NCBI GenBank assembly: GCA_021234155.1
Contig: JAJEKV010000006.1
Location: 10,755,317-10,819,316 of the forward strand
Origin: Isoetes taiwanensis
Taxonomy: Eukaryota; Streptophyta; Lycopodiopsida; Isoetales; Isoetaceae
Reading direction: 5' to 3'
DNA length: 64,000 nucleotides
The first letter of the stretch is position 1. Each line of letters starts with the position of its first letter. Shown piece after piece: positions 33,450 through 46,378 of the stretch. The notes beneath the pieces are model-generated. The model was given only the letters and a program-made list of their open reading frames with translations. It was not told where the DNA came from and searched no databases. Position numbers and translations under genes: made by a program.

Positions 33450-36400
33450 ACATTGACATTCCATTTAGGTGTTTTGAGACATATTTTTCTACCGCGTGTT
33501 ATATTTCTTCAACCATCTCTTTATTCTTTTGTGACCAACTTTCCTATAGGTATGTCAAGAATTTGGATTTATGTCTACCTAGATTTGACAAAATTTGGGT
33601 TTTAGGAAGTTTGTTTTCTTTATCATAATAGTCACATATTGAATTGGGAGGATCTAGCGTTTGTTGCTTCTTTTAAGCACATATTTTCTTTTCTCTTTTG
33701 ACATTCTGCATGTGGACTGAGCACACGAAAAGCATCACAATTATTGGAGATACCTTCTCTAATCTTGTTACTAGTTTGTAGTGGTTTTGCCATCCTTGGG
33801 AAGATATGATTTGTGACATGGGCATCTTCATCAGTTGCAAGTTCTGCACATCCTCGGGATGTCACATCTGTCATCTACTTTGGGTCAGTTTTTCCTATAG
33901 ACATGGTGATCTGCCATATGTTGGGACTTGTGGAACTTTTTGCCTTTCAATTTTCAATTTCTGGTTGCATGATATTTATATTCTTGTGCATTGGGATTTG
34001 ATGCATCTTTTATATAAGTTGCCATGTTTCTTTCAGTGATTATGACAATCTGCATATTGCTATTGTTTTTTTGGACATATTTCTTTGCATTTTCTTGTTT
34101 GAGTCGAGTGATTCTATGGATAGGCATTATATCTTTAAACTCAATCCGGGTGAGCTGCACCTTTAGTTTTTGAGTGGGCTATATTTTATATGTTTATATA
34201 TTTCTTATGAGTTGCGGAATATTTGGATACTTATCACACTATTGAATCATCATTTCCATATGTCTTTCTTGAGTTTACATATTCTCAAGATATTGATTCT
34301 TTATCATTATGTTCTCATTTCATACTATGGTACATTATATTTTCTTTGTGACTTGTCTCTTTGCATTTTTATGATTACTTTGAATCTCCTCTTCGATTTG
34401 GCCCTGACATTAGCTGTGTTCTTGACATGATCTCAATCTTGCCCTTTTCGACTTTGACTTGGCCCTTTGCTTGTTTTTATGTATATCCATTCATCCCTTC
34501 TACCACAGTTCGATCTCCGTTAGTTTTGACTTCGATTTCTGCTCTTTTACCCCTAACTTCAAAACCTTGGTTTCCATCATTTTGTTCGCTTGTCCATTTC
34601 CACATAGGCCTCTTAACCATTCGATTGATTTGACCTCATTCACGAGAAGCAGTGCGTCTGCCATAGCCATCTACGTTTTTTCATCTCCAATTTGTCTAAA
34701 ACTAGCACCTCAACTCTCTCTTTTTTAGTAGCTAACACTTTCCATGGATAGCTTTACTATTAATATGCCACTTCACGTCGTCATTGTGTTTTTGGTTCAT
34801 TTTTCATGTCCATTAGTTCTTTTGTGTTATAATAGCAGACCATATATATGGCACTAGCTTTAGTAATAATATGTCATTTTACCTAGTCATTGTGTTTTTC
34901 ATTTGTCCTTTTCTACCATATGGCTAACCTCCTTGCATTCCACTCCGACCTTGGCACTTTGACCTCCATCTCCTCTTTTTCATTGGCCATAACCTCACCT
35001 TTGACTACTTAAGCCTTATTTTTGTTTGATCTACATTGTGATCCGAATTAACTTTCATCTCATTTCCCTTCTTGACCTTCCTTTTGATTGGTGCTGACAT
35101 TTCTACATCCTCTCCCTCAATCTCCTCCCTTGTTTGTAAAAGTATGATTCATATTGGGGCCTTTATTCATGGCTTTAGGCATGTGGCATTATTTGTTTTT
35201 TGACATCACCACACATTTCTACTCTGCTAACCTGAACCAGACCTTAGCACCTTCGCTCTCCTATTCTTGTTCCAAACCATTTCACAGACCTTATGAACCT
35301 CTTTGCTGTGGACTTCTTTTTGATGTCAACCTTATTTTTCAAATCACATTGTCTCATTGAAGAGGAAGATAATGGCACTTGAAGTAAGTGCAAGGTTAAG
35401 CAGGAGATAAAAGTTAGGGATATTGGAGCTTGGCAATTCAAGTAGCAATGGCAACTTTGGTGATTTGCTGAAGTTCTGTTGCTTCAGATTTTGCTTTGTT
35501 GTGTTTTACAAGAAAAATGATTATTTTGAGTTGAAAGGCAAACTTGATTGCGACTGACAAAGTAACATGAAGCATGGACCATTTAGACGTGTCTTCTCGA
35601 GCATTTTTTTGCGCTTCAAATGCTGCAGCCTAATTTACATCTATACTATTTTCTGCATACTTTATTTGTATTGCGCCCTAATGTCTGTTGGGATGAAGGC
35701 CTTTTTATGGTGTTGCAAGTGCCATGGATTCAAATTTTTGTGAGCTGAGCAAAATTAAATGGCGGGCTTTTAAAAAATGATTTGCATAGAGGGAGATCCT
35801 ACAAGCTACTCCATCTTCCGGAATGGCTTTGCCATACTCGGTTTTGGGGATGCTCAGGTACTGGTTTGTCAACCACATTGCCTATTCGAAATTTGTGCTA
35901 TTTCTCAAAATGCATTTGCTATAAGTTTCAAATGCTAGAAGACCACAATCCTCCTATATCCAAATCAATGTTATCACTATTTCTAAGAACAAATTCACCT
36001 TAAGAATGTTCCTATAATATACTTATTATATGCATTTTTATATATGGCTCTTCTATTGCGTGTATATTTGTGTTTTCGGTTTTGAAACTTGCTTCTAGCA
36101 TTTATACATTCAATGTTGAGAAGTTGAGCACTTCACTCACTAGCACTTTCCCCAAAGGCAGGTTCATGCTATTTTGAAGATTCACATAAACAATTTTTGT
36201 AGCTAGTAATAATTTAATACATAAGAGGACTACATGGAAGAATATAAGCACTTACAAACATAAAACATGTCTTGATATGGACCATGTCATGGACCTAAAG
36301 CCATGTGGTGACAAAATACATTGAAATGAGCCAAGGGCAAAAATAAAGGATCATTACTTTCAGTAGGGGGTTTTGAGTTACAGGTTTATAGGATCAAATA

Positions 36401-36663
36401 AAGGTTCTTTGTGGAGGTTTTGACAAATGGGATTCCCTTTTGTGGCTCGAGTTTATTGCCTCCCTTTTCAATTGTAGAAAGACCATTTGCTCACGCTCTC
36501 CAAAAGGATCGATATTTTAGCCCGGAACAATTTTTAATCATTGCAACCACCAACTATACCATCTATGCACTCTATTAAGATCAACTAATTCTATTCTACC
36601 TCTTCATCCAACCCATCTCATCGCATTCTATCATACATATTCTTCCATTGTAGGCACCCACAT

Positions 36664-36696
36664 CTAATGCCCGGCATTGCCGGGCCACGTTTCTAG
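36664..36696 (+). mobile_element. Helitron 3' terminus
   Basis: CTAATGCCCGGCATTGCCGG... forms a short hairpin (CCCGGC-ATT-GCCGGG), followed by CACGTTTCTAG and then T. Plant Helitrons end in a hairpin about 10 bases before CTRR and insert between A and T. The body would extend to the left, but its 5' TC end and any coding part were not found. The same 3' end is at 50077 on the other strand. Confidence 0.75.
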
Positions 36697-37144
36697 TTTG
36701 TTTTTGGAAAAGAAAACCACAATCAAAGTCATATTAGGTCAAATCAACAAATGACTTGATAAAGGTGGAAATATTCTTGAATATTCCACCCAAGGTTTGC
36801 CCTGGGCACACCATAATATGTTCATGGTCGAATCCTTGTTGATTATTACTAACAAAACTCCATCTAAGGTACATAATAACAACATATGGAGATCAACAAA
36901 TGGGTTTGAAAGCATGTTAATCTCTATGTCTGTTCCTCCCCAAAATTGCCACCGGCTCTCGGCTCTCGTCTTACAGTTATTACCAGTCGAGACACGAAGT
37001 GTAAGTTCCACGTACGGCGCGGATATTCCCCAAATACATAATATAGTATATCCCCGTGTTCATATTCCTGGCCTTATAACTAACAACTATTATGCACCCT
37101 TGCTCCCAGTTAAACCCTTCCCCAATTTAAACTATAAAATCCTA

Positions 37145-37178
37145 ATGGCGGCTGGCATGTGGCCGGCTCGTGGCACTG
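37145..37178 (+). other. Possible 5' exon of the kelch gene
   Basis: ATG at 37145 opens MAAGMWPARGT and meets a strong donor ACTG/GTAAGT at 37179. Joined to the acceptor before 37330 it would be one base out of frame with the kelch ATG at 37349, so it is either untranslated leader, an alternative start, or in frame after a one-base consensus error. TATA-like stretches lie near 37036-37056 and 37133-37139. Confidence 0.4.
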
Positions 37179-37348
37179 GTAAGTGGGATGCTAAACATAC
37201 CTGTTTATTTGTTAATTAGTTTTATCAAGAAGCTGTCCTTTTCTAGGCCTAGACTTGTATCATCTTCCATTATTCTTATCAGGTTGCGCATTTCAATCTA
37301 TATATAACTGTGCACTTGTTTCAAACTAGACATCCGAAGGTTACTTCT

Positions 37349-38957
37349 ATGGAGAATACTGAGAAGACACCATCTGCAGTATGGCGTGAGGTAATTCTGA
37401 ATCAAAGGCACATAGATTTTTGCTATTTATCTGTGTCTGAGCTGTTGTTTTGATGGTCTGCACTGGTATTTTGAAGAAAATGTGCAGTTCTAAGTAAAGA
37501 TTATCAAGTTTTTAGAATGATAGAATCATAGACCTGTAAATTTTGAAGGAAACATGTGACAAAGGATCAGAAAAGCCCTTTACATTACTAACTCATGAGA
37601 AATTATCAGGAAGGTATAGATTAGCAAGGGGCCATGCTGTAAATAATAGCTTTATATGTATGTAAATCTTCAATAACCTTGGTTGCACACTAGTTTGAAC
37701 TGGAATGACATTGTAGCCCTGTTTCTCTTTCAAGTTGTCTTAGTAATTTTGGCCTTAAAGCTTATTGTCTTAAAGCAAGCTGCACTTTGCAGGTAACTCA
37801 ACGTGCTGGAGCACCAACAGCTCGAAGTTCTCACTCTGTTGCAGTGATAGGGAAGAAAGCCTATGTGTTTGGGGGAGAGTTCGAGCCTCGGGTTCCCATA
37901 GACAATACCATGCATGTCTTTGATATTGATTCTAGAACCTGGTCAATAATGCATGCAGAAGGTGATGCACCCTTACCTAGAGTTGGAGTAACCATGGGGG
38001 CTATTGGCAGCATTATTTATGTGTTTGGTGGCAGGGATGCCCAACATGAAGAGTTGAATGAACTTTACTCATTCGATACAGAGACTGGTCAATGGGCACT
38101 TTTATCATCGGGTGATTCAAGTCCCCCATCCAGGTCCCCTTTCATTTCCTCATATGTTAGAGTTATTTTATGAAATGTGCCATGTGTTCAAGACTGATCA
38201 TAAAATTTGAACAAAATGATAGGGTTTGACGGGAAAGTGTGTTTTCTCTTATTTTATGTGTCAATTCTGTTAAGGTTTGCTTTCTCTGATGTGTCTTGTA
38301 ATTATTTTGCTGTTCATATGCCGTGTCTAAGAAGAATGGATTTGATGGACCAGGAGCTACCATGCTTTTGCAGTGGATGAGGAAAGCAGATGCATATATA
38401 CATTTGGAGGATGTGGCAAATCTGGCCGTTTAAATGACCTATGGGTTTACTCATTAGACTCTGGAAAATGGCGTGCTCTTCCATCACCTCCACCTGAAAG
38501 CACTTGTGTTCCAAGAGGTGGTCCTGGCTTTGTAGTTGTCAACAACTATGTATGGGTCTTTTATGGCTTTTGTGGGCATGAATTAGCAGACATTCATAGA
38601 TTTGATCTGGAAAAGAATATTTGGGAGGAAGTCAGTGTCTCAGGAGACAAACCTTCAGCAAGGAGCGTCTTCGGTATTGCTGCAGTTGGAAAATATGTTT
38701 TGCTTTATGGGGGCGAAGTGGATCCAAGTGATTTGGGACATTTGGGTGCTGGTGCATTTTCTGGTGATGCTTTTCTTTTCGATACGGAGAATCTTTCATG
38801 GAACAAATTACAGGTTGAGGTGGAAGAAGGCAAACATCCAGGGGAGAGAGGGTGGTTTCCCACTGCATCAGTAGGAAACTCAATGCTTGTGTATGGAGGC
38901 ATTTCTGAGTCAAATGATCGCTTAGATGATATGTTTCTGATTAGTATTAAGGTTTAA
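37349..38957 (+). CDS. Kelch-repeat protein, NSP5/epithiospecifier-like, 3 exons
   Basis: Exons 37349-37390, 37793-38133 and 38354-38957, all with GT-AG borders and matching phase, give 328 residues. Six kelch blades are visible: AYVFGGEFEPR near residue 36, IIYVFGGRDAQHEELNELY near 86, CIYTFGGCGKSGRLNDLWVY near 137, YVWVFYGFCGHELADIHRF, YVLLYGGEVDPSDLGHLGAG near 240, and SMLVYGGISESNDRLDDMF near 300. This is the beta-propeller of nitrile-specifier proteins, which redirect glucosinolate breakdown in Brassicales. The E..D..H iron-site region reads EVDPSDLGH, the ancestral NSP5-type form. Outside Brassicales no glucosinolate role is expected, so the substrate is unknown. The only complete cellular gene in the window. 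The ATG at 37349 is chosen because it leads straight into VWREVTQ and the first blade. Confidence 0.88.
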
Positions 38958-39636
38958 GATTTAAATGCATGCATATATGCTATATATTGAGATCTGAATG
39001 TGATTCTGTATCGAATATGTCTTTACTGTTTATGGAAATCAGTTAATAATGAAAGCTATACATTGCATGTTGCCAATGGGATGTCCAGTCTCCAAAACTT
39101 TATGCTGCATATATTCTTAAAGTTTTGGAGCTGCATTACCATTGGCTTTTCCATTCTGCTTTTCATGCTCATGTCTGTCACTCTTCATTACTTTAGTTAG
39201 CAGTACATTTATTGTGCCGTTACGTTACAAGCAGTGGCAGTACATTTGAAATTTTCTGTTAAAACCAGAGGATTTTTTCCTCACAGTTACAACGTTGAAT
39301 GAGATGATTCCAGTGCTGAGTGAGATAATTTAAGTCCTCGCCCTGCAACTCCTGACCGAACTTCCAAACAGAGATCCCGCTTCATTGATGATTTCTTGTC
39401 AATTTTATACTCATAAATCCGACAAAACACTTGTTCCTTCTCCCTGCATGCAGACTTCACTCCATTTGAAACTTCATTGATAATTGGCACTCGAATTAGA
39501 AACTTGCAAGTGTTCAGGGCTTTCAAGTTGAGCTTAGCTCTAGCCTTCGAATTTAACATCACAATCTTGGCCATCAAATCAGAATATACAAAGCATATGC
39601 CTGGTTCTTCATATCCCTACCTAGTGTCTGCCCTTC
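38958..39636. other. Downstream of kelch gene, no gene seen
   Basis: Includes the likely 3' untranslated region. A minus-strand open stretch at 39287-39577 (KARAKLNLKALNTCKFLI) shows no known motif. Confidence 0.4.
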
Positions 39637-40010
39637 GTGCAACCCAAGAAGAAACTACTATAATCTTTGTTTTCAATTGTGTTAAATTCATAATCATGCA
39701 AGGGGATCAAGCCTTTTGGCCTTCACCATATAGAGATTTAAGCCATTCGGGCAACCCAAGAAGAATTTGTTATCAATTGTGTTAAATTCATAATCATGTC
39801 AAGGTGACCTTGTGACCTTTTCATCCTCAAGCCTTTTGGCCTTCACCATATAGAGATCTAAGCCATCACGGTAGAGATTAAAGCTATTAATGTAAGTGTC
39901 CATTGTCGGACAATCAGTAATTTTAAGCTATTCAGATGAAAGGAGATTAAAGCCATTAATGTAAGTGCCCATTGTTAGACAATCAGTAATTTAAAATTGT
40001 TCAGATGAGA
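39637..40010. repeat. Two adjoining tandem repeats
   Basis: First a unit of about 115-125 bp, twice, containing caacccaagaagaa, attgtgttaaattcataatc and agccttttggccttcacca. Then a unit of about 75 bp, twice, starting gagattaaagc-attaatg and containing ggacaatcagtaattt or agacaatcagtaattt. Copies are about 85-90% alike. Confidence 0.8.
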
Positions 40011-40789
40011 AGAGCTTTGTTTAGGAGATACTGCATACAAGATTGAAGTGGTTTTCCCACTAAAAGGTGCCAAAATGTGCTAACGACAAAATATTAGCGA
40101 AAATCACTGAAGAAGATGAAGGCATATCGTATTTTATAAGGGAGAATTTTTGGAACCAAACCTATGGAAAACTGTCCGAATCTACTCTCAGCCTATAGAA
40201 AAACCTGTGTTGACCGGGCGTGAAGAAGCAAGCTCAGAAGGAGAGATCCGAGGAAAGAAGCTAAGCTCCTTACCTCTTGTTACTAATAATTAATCCCCTT
40301 CCCTCTCTATTTAATTTATTCGTCTGTTCAGCCGATTCTCTATAGAGGGGGGGCTAATAATGAATAAGTAACAAAATCTCTCTCTCTCCTATCCTTTGGT
40401 GACTAGTTACAAGTTCAACTCATGGATTTATCAAGACCATAGTCCTAACCATTCTAGTCTTCCAAATCAATCCATGCTCTAACATATCCTCTAAGCTCAC
40501 AAACATATTGACAACACAAGACTACACAAAATAATGTATCCTATTAAAAAATTAGATAATATTCCCAAGGCATAATTCAATTTATGGTGAAGGTTTAAGA
40601 TATCAAATTCAAGTGAATATGAGGGTAAACGATTTCTATGTAGGGAGGATCAGTTCCTATGGTAGAGCTTGCTTGAGATACAAGTAATATGAATTTTCAT
40701 ATTAGTGGTGAGCATTCTTTTGGAGGCTTTCCATGCAGCATGACAGAGTGATATATCAGAGTATATAATCCTGACAATCGATGTATATC

Positions 40790-41070
40790 AGCTTCACACA
40801 TTTGTGTTGATCCCAAAAGGTCAACCGATGTGTACCCATTTCCCCCAATGCCTCCACAGTATCCTTGATATTTCGAAGTTCCATGGATGACTAAATACGT
40901 ATCTAAAAACCTCATCTAGCATCTCCTTCAAGTGTGGTCGTGGATAAATCCACTTGGAATTTGATTCAACTGGTGTCTGGTGAAACTGATCTAGAGCCAC
41001 TTTATTTTTTGGAAAAGTCTTACAAAGAACTCCGTTTAGGTCGAACACCACAACCTTCTTAGAAATGCAA
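40790..41070 (-). pseudogene. FCP1-type HAD domain, unit C (N-terminal half)
   Basis: Reads VVVFDLNGVLCKTFPKNKVA (41027-41044 for the motif), DQFHQTPVESNSKWIYPRPH, LKEMLDEVF, and, after a shift, the LTFWDQHKCVK region, where homology to copy A stops near 40790. The tail with the second acidic motif is missing. It keeps the CAG codon that is a TAG stop in copy A. Confidence 0.8.
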
Positions 41071-42162
41071 GGGAGACTCTAGACTTAGGTTTTACACATA
41101 TTTTTGGTTCTATCACTGGTTCGGATTTGTAGTTCAAAACTAGAAAGCATGCATTAATCATCGGTTTATTTTTTCTCAGTCAAAGTGTTGTTCCATTATT
41201 GCCTGCTAGAAGTTTGAGGTATTTTATCACGATATTTTGCTCTGAGACTATTTTTCCAGTGTTTTTTAATGCTGACCCAAGCTTGAGGATTCACGATGCC
41301 TTTTTGTTGTGATGAAGATACGAAGATAGCACATACAAACAATATCAAGTTTTCAAGCTTATTTTTGCAACTTAAATTGTACCTGCATGTGCCCAGGACT
41401 CAATTATATGGTAAGATTAAAGCGATATGTTGCAGATTATGGTAAAATCTTGCCTAAGGACCAACTATATATCAAGAGTGGCATAAGTCTTTGTTCTCTA
41501 GATGCAATTCACCATTTGAATGGCTGGAAAACCTTGTTTGAGGCAATATATGGCACAATTTGTCTTGTTTTGTGACTCTCCATCATATAGCTACAGAAAT
41601 GGTTAAAACAAGGATTAGCTGGACCTTGTGAGACAAAAATTGCATGGTTAGACGAAAGTCCTGCTTTGCTTGTCTCTATGAAGCTAATGAAATTCCAAGT
41701 TCGTTTGTGGATGTAAATTAAGATTGAATATAAAATCTTCTTTCTGTGTTGGATTCAATTGACCTTTGTTTTAGAATGTAGATTTTGATCAGAGGGAAAG
41801 AGCAGAATGCTTTGTTTTGTGGACCAAAGAAGAGGAATGCAACATGGAAAGCATCTGATTCAAGAATATCCTCTCGATGAGTTCAACTGTCGTGCAAGTA
41901 AGACACAGATATTAGATTGTTGTTCCTTTAAGAATTGTCAAACCTGTGTATATAAAAGCTGGTGACTTCTGAGTGTTAAAGAATAAGAATCTCAAATACA
42001 TTACAAAGTTTTGTTGTGCATTCTCTTAGTCTATTCAAAACCATTTGTAGTTGTGCAAAAGAAATGCATTATTCTTTCCTTGACGAGCACATTGACATGT
42101 TTATCATAATCAATTAACTGAAGAAGCATAGCTTGTCATCGTAAAATTCTTATTATTTGTTA
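41071..42162. other. Segment replacing the ParB/methylase-like exons in unit C
   Basis: About 1.1 kb not alike to unit A at the same place. A short plus-strand frame near 41.40-41.57 kb (RYVADYGKILPKDQLYI) is unrecognised and could be a captured exon. Otherwise nothing is seen. Confidence 0.4.
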
Positions 42163-42198
42163 TGTTCCGCCTCGACCACCTCTCGGTTTAGAAGACAT
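42163..42198 (-). pseudogene. Exon 1 remnant of the leftward gene, unit C
   Basis: MSSKPRGGRGGT from ATG at 42198, matching the start of unit A exon 1 (MSSKANRGRGGRG). The leader beyond it (gagtcggaaggtcgct) also matches. Confidence 0.65.
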
Positions 42199-42385
42199 CT
42201 TCGAATCTCCTAGTAACAGAGTCGGAAGGTCGCTTGGATGAGCGCTCGCTCACCAAGATTTAAACATGCTAGAGGTCGAAAATGCAAATCCAAGCATGCT
42301 AGGAGGGCGGAACAAAACACAGCGGAAGTGCAACCGTCAAATCGTATGAAGAAAGGAAGAATAGAGAATTTTGAGAGTGTGAGTT

Positions 42386-42398
42386 GGATTTATATAGG
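42386..42398 (-). promoter_or_regulatory. Minus-strand TATA module, unit C
   Basis: CCTATATAAATCC on the minus strand, about 190 bp upstream of the MSSK start and about 470 bp from the first exon of the rightward gene. This places one short divergent promoter region between the two genes of the unit. Confidence 0.6.
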
Positions 42399-42865
42399 CA
42401 TAATTAAAAATTTAGGTCTCACTAATTAGCGTGAATATTTGATTGCTTGAAATAACATGCCAGACGTACGGTCTTCCCGCCAGGTATAGCATCTAGAGTA
42501 TATATAGAGAATATTGCATTTAATGCAATAAATTCTCACAGCCTTTTCGAAAATCAGAATTTAGATATTTATATGTATTTTCCTATTCTCACGGCTAAAT
42601 TTTTTATAATTAAAATTTGAAGATATTTTAGAGGTCATTTCCTTCTTTAAGTTCATTATTGGAAGTGTATGACACGCTTTATTAAATTAGGACTATTGCC
42701 ACGAAATTACTTGTTTTAAATAATTTTGTTTATATCTATTGTTATTATTAAATTAAACCTATTTCCAAGGAATTTCTTGCTTTTTAAATATTTTGATTTA
42801 CCTCTATATATTCCATAAATGTAAGTACTTTCCTACTCATTGACTAAAAAGGGCGCAATTTGTCT

Positions 42866-45420
42866 AGGTCAATGGTGCCCCTCCAACTCAAGATGGTGTG
42901 CAACATATTAATAAGGGCAATTTCAATGAAGAAGCACCTCCTACCAAGAATGTTGAAGAAAAACAGTTAGTCCTCTACAATAGGGTGCAATGGAGGAACA
43001 AGAATGTGAGAATCATGCACAAGTGCAACAAGGAAATAGTAGGCCAAGGAGTCATTGTACTAGCAGATCCTGGTCAAGCTGTTAATGATGAAAGGCTAGG
43101 GGAAGACAAACTTGATATTGCAATTTCTAAGTTGGAAGACAACTGGAAAGGTAAGGGTTTGGGTGACAAGGAATGTTTTGGTTGTGTCAAGCAATTGGAG
43201 GCTCCTTGCATCATGGCATGGCCTATAAGTAGTGTTCAAGTTGTGGAGGATTACCTTTTTCCCGAGTATGAGGTGGTTGGGGATAATGATTGTCTTGATC
43301 CTGATCCATTTGCCGTGGGACCCTAAACCTAAGCAAAAAGGAAGAAGTATCAGTTGCCAGACATTATCCTAGCAAGAGAGCCAAGTTGATTATGACACTA
43401 AACGTGAGACTATGGTGAAGGTTAGGGGCTCAGATTGTTGTTGGAGTGTATGCAATTCTTTATAATAGAATAATAGGTGGAAGAAAGAGCCACTTTTCAA
43501 GAGTATACTGTTGATGAGAGGAGGACTTACATGTACACAACCTTCGGGCATTCACTTTAGGATGAAAGAAATTCAAACAGAAAAAGATACCCTTTGCTAG
43601 GCAAATGGATATGTAAAAAAGCATGGTAGAATATCCATGCAATTCCAACTTCTTCATGGCATAATTGGCAAAAAAAAGCAGGCAGAAGGGACCAGGATTG
43701 CTTTGCATGGAAATAATGGTTTGTTGAGACCAACCGCTAGGATTTTGGCTGCCAGGGAGATATTTGAAAAATATATTGATTTCAATGCAGTGTCTACACC
43801 ACTCAAAAGCAGAAGGGATGAAAAGGGAAGAGTAATTGTTGAGAAAAGGTTACCATCACATTGTACTCAAAAGAGTATTTTGGAGGAAGTGAATTCCCTA
43901 CTTCAAGAATTGAAAATTCTTTCAATATCCCAACCTAGCTTTAGTAGACTATGGAAGAAGCATGTCAATCATGTCACCATTGCAACTTCAAACAACTTTG
44001 CAAAGTGCAATTTGTGTGCTAAGTTGAAGGAGACTCTTCATACGACTATGCAACCGAGTCAAAGGGCTAGGATAAGGGAGCATATGAAGAACCATATGAC
44101 TGATCAACTATCATGTAGATCATGTTATTAGATGTGGAGGACCTTATCTGCATTAGAACTTAATAGATATTTATGTATTATACATGACAAGATGGACCAG
44201 CAAAAGACTTATCTTTCATAATTCAAGTACATACCGATGTCATGTTTTGCAGATCTCAATGACCGAGGTAATCTTGCATGGGCAGACTCAAACCTACTCT
44301 GGGCATTTTAGTTTGGAGTTGTGGAGTGGTTCAGATTTCATATTGGGAGTATCATGAGGTGTTTGAGAAACAATAAAAATGGATATAATGGTCACTTCCA
44401 GGACACTGAAGCAGCAGACAGTGGTCAACTTTTCTAAGCTAATGGAAATCTTGCATGAATGCACTACTCCAAACCCTATAGCTTCTCTCATAGAAGAAGT
44501 GATTGATTGGAAGAGCTTTGTGGATGGTTATGCATTGGATCTTGAAGGTCATTCTAGGCCTCTGTACTTCACTTTTTGGGTGAGAAATGGGATTCCAATC
44601 TTTCAATGGGAGAAAATATGGTGTAAAGATGAGAATGACAAGCCTATGATACCTCCAGGTCAACCAAAAGCTCTAAAACCTATAAAGAAGTGAAGCAATT
44701 GGGATTGAGTAAGGAAGGAATCCCGGACTATATAAAGCATTGATGGCAAACCAACTCCGATGACATCAATCGTGCTTTAGTAGCTTACTGAAGAAGGTGA
44801 TTAATCTGTTGGGAGATAGACGCATCCTCAGATGAATTGAAAGAAGGGTGGTTGCCTAAAATCAGGTGGAAGACCTTAGCAGGTGCTTAGGATGTTGATG
44901 ACACTGTTAGTAGCATTCGTAAGCATTATGCTCCCCCCCCCTTCCGACAAAGACTATGTTGGTCCTAAGAACAATAGGCCAATGTTTCTAGGCATGGAAG
45001 CTTATGAACCTTCCACTGACTTAGAGTGCCACCAATTTGTGGTATTAAAGCCAGCATATTTAGACACTTGTCCAGTGTGGTTGGGGTACACCATCTCTGA
45101 TATTTGCAAAGAAGAAGGTAATATTAACTTCAACTATGTGCGGGTAGAATGGTGGTGTCCAGTACATCAGTTGACCAATGTATCGGATAAAGAAGGACAA
45201 AGAAATGGAGGAGAAATCCTAGTGATCCTAATCTTTGGCTAGACTTTGAAAGTGTATTGTGCTCATGGACTCCAAAAACTGTTCCAAGTAGAAATGTGAG
45301 AATTACAATGCCTCAATATGTCAGGAACAAAGCTTATGAAGCTTGTTATTATCCTTCTGATTGTGGCAAGAGCAATGTTTTGGGAGAAGTTCACGAATAG
45401 ACCATCATGCACATCCAGCT
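42866..45420 (+). pseudogene. DUF7869-type transposase-like gene, unit C copy
   Basis: Homologue of 15075-18310 without the MITE. The first block after a TCTAG acceptor is open to 43326: VEEKQLVLYNRVQWRNKNVR, KCNKEIVGQGVIVLADPGQ, ECFGCVKQLEAPCIMAWP. Then KRYPLLGKWICKKAW, PTARILAAREIFEKYIDFN, RLPSHCTQKSILEEVNSLLQ, NNFAKCNLCAKLKETLH and a C-terminal region that ends near 45415. The stretch holding GHTHEDVD in unit A (about 16990-17290) is deleted here at about 44400. Thus this copy lacks the suspected catalytic region and could only move in trans. Confidence 0.7.
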
Positions 45421-46378
45421 TCCACCCATCATAAACAACCTCATTTCACTTATCATGGTCAAAACTAGAGGTGGTACAGACATACAAATAACTTAGTGTG
45501 GGGCTTGGGGGTGCATTAAAAACAAGGTGCTGCGCACGGAGGGTTGCCCTCCATGGCCGGAGAGTGAAGTGGCTTAAGTTGTAGTTGTAGACAATAGAGT
45601 GTTTGAATCAAAATTGCTATTTTAAAACATTGACATTTTGTGAAGGTGATGGTACGCATTTGCATTACTAAGTTCTGCTTAGGTGTTGAGGTGTTGTTGG
45701 AGTAGGATGCAGTTGGACATATGGACTTTGGGGTTTGAGTGCAAGGTATTGGTGTTTGGTGCTTGGTATGGAACTAGGATGGCAGAAGCATAAGGAAGGA
45801 AGGAAGGAAGGAGAAGTGTAATAAACGAGAGAATGGATGTACATGTTTTGTGAAGTGGCTTAAATCGTAGTTGAAAGTTATGTTTTGACATTTTATTGAA
45901 ATTGGTACTTTTAGACAATAGAGTACTTGAAACCATGAGTTTATTAATAGGATGATATACATTGGAGTACTTGATAGTTGATAACATACGAAACAATTTA
46001 TGAAGAATCGAAATAGAGGAACAAGAGACTAAGGGTGGGTGTGTGCAAAAGATGTTAAGAATTATGAATTGTTTTGCATGTGAATTTTGTTTAGGGTATG
46101 AAGGAAGAATTCAATACTTTAAATTGAAGAAGGTTGCTAAGAATTTAATAGCATGGAATACATGGAAGTTGCAAGCAAAGTAAAGCTGTTTAAAAATATG
46201 AAGGGATGACTTTATGCATGCACATTATTTCACGTAGCTTCTTTAGCATGTATGCTCTTGCACTCCAACAATTTACCATTGTCATGAGATGTCTTAGCCA
46301 GCTTGTCCTTACAGTCCACAAGCAGATATACATTTGCACTGCAAAGACGCGCCAGGAAGAAGGCAAAACGAGTTGAGT
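45421..46378. other. Gene-free stretch
   Basis: AT-rich with a short AAGG run near 45795. No coding signal seen. Confidence 0.5.

Larger units (their letters stand above)
31640..36660. other. Gene-free, pyrimidine-rich stretch
   Basis: About 5 kb without a convincing gene. The plus strand is strongly T/C-rich from about 32.0 to 35.3 kb, with recurring words such as tttgacttc, ttgaccttc and ctttgacctcc, as if from an old degenerate repeat. Many short plus-strand open frames here are a by-product of low purine content. A microsatellite and MITE-3 lie inside. Confidence 0.55.

Noticed and set aside
34170-34728. Plus-strand hydrophobic frames as membrane proteins
   Set aside because: T-rich DNA yields Phe/Leu/Ser-rich frames by composition alone; they overlap one another and have no start context.
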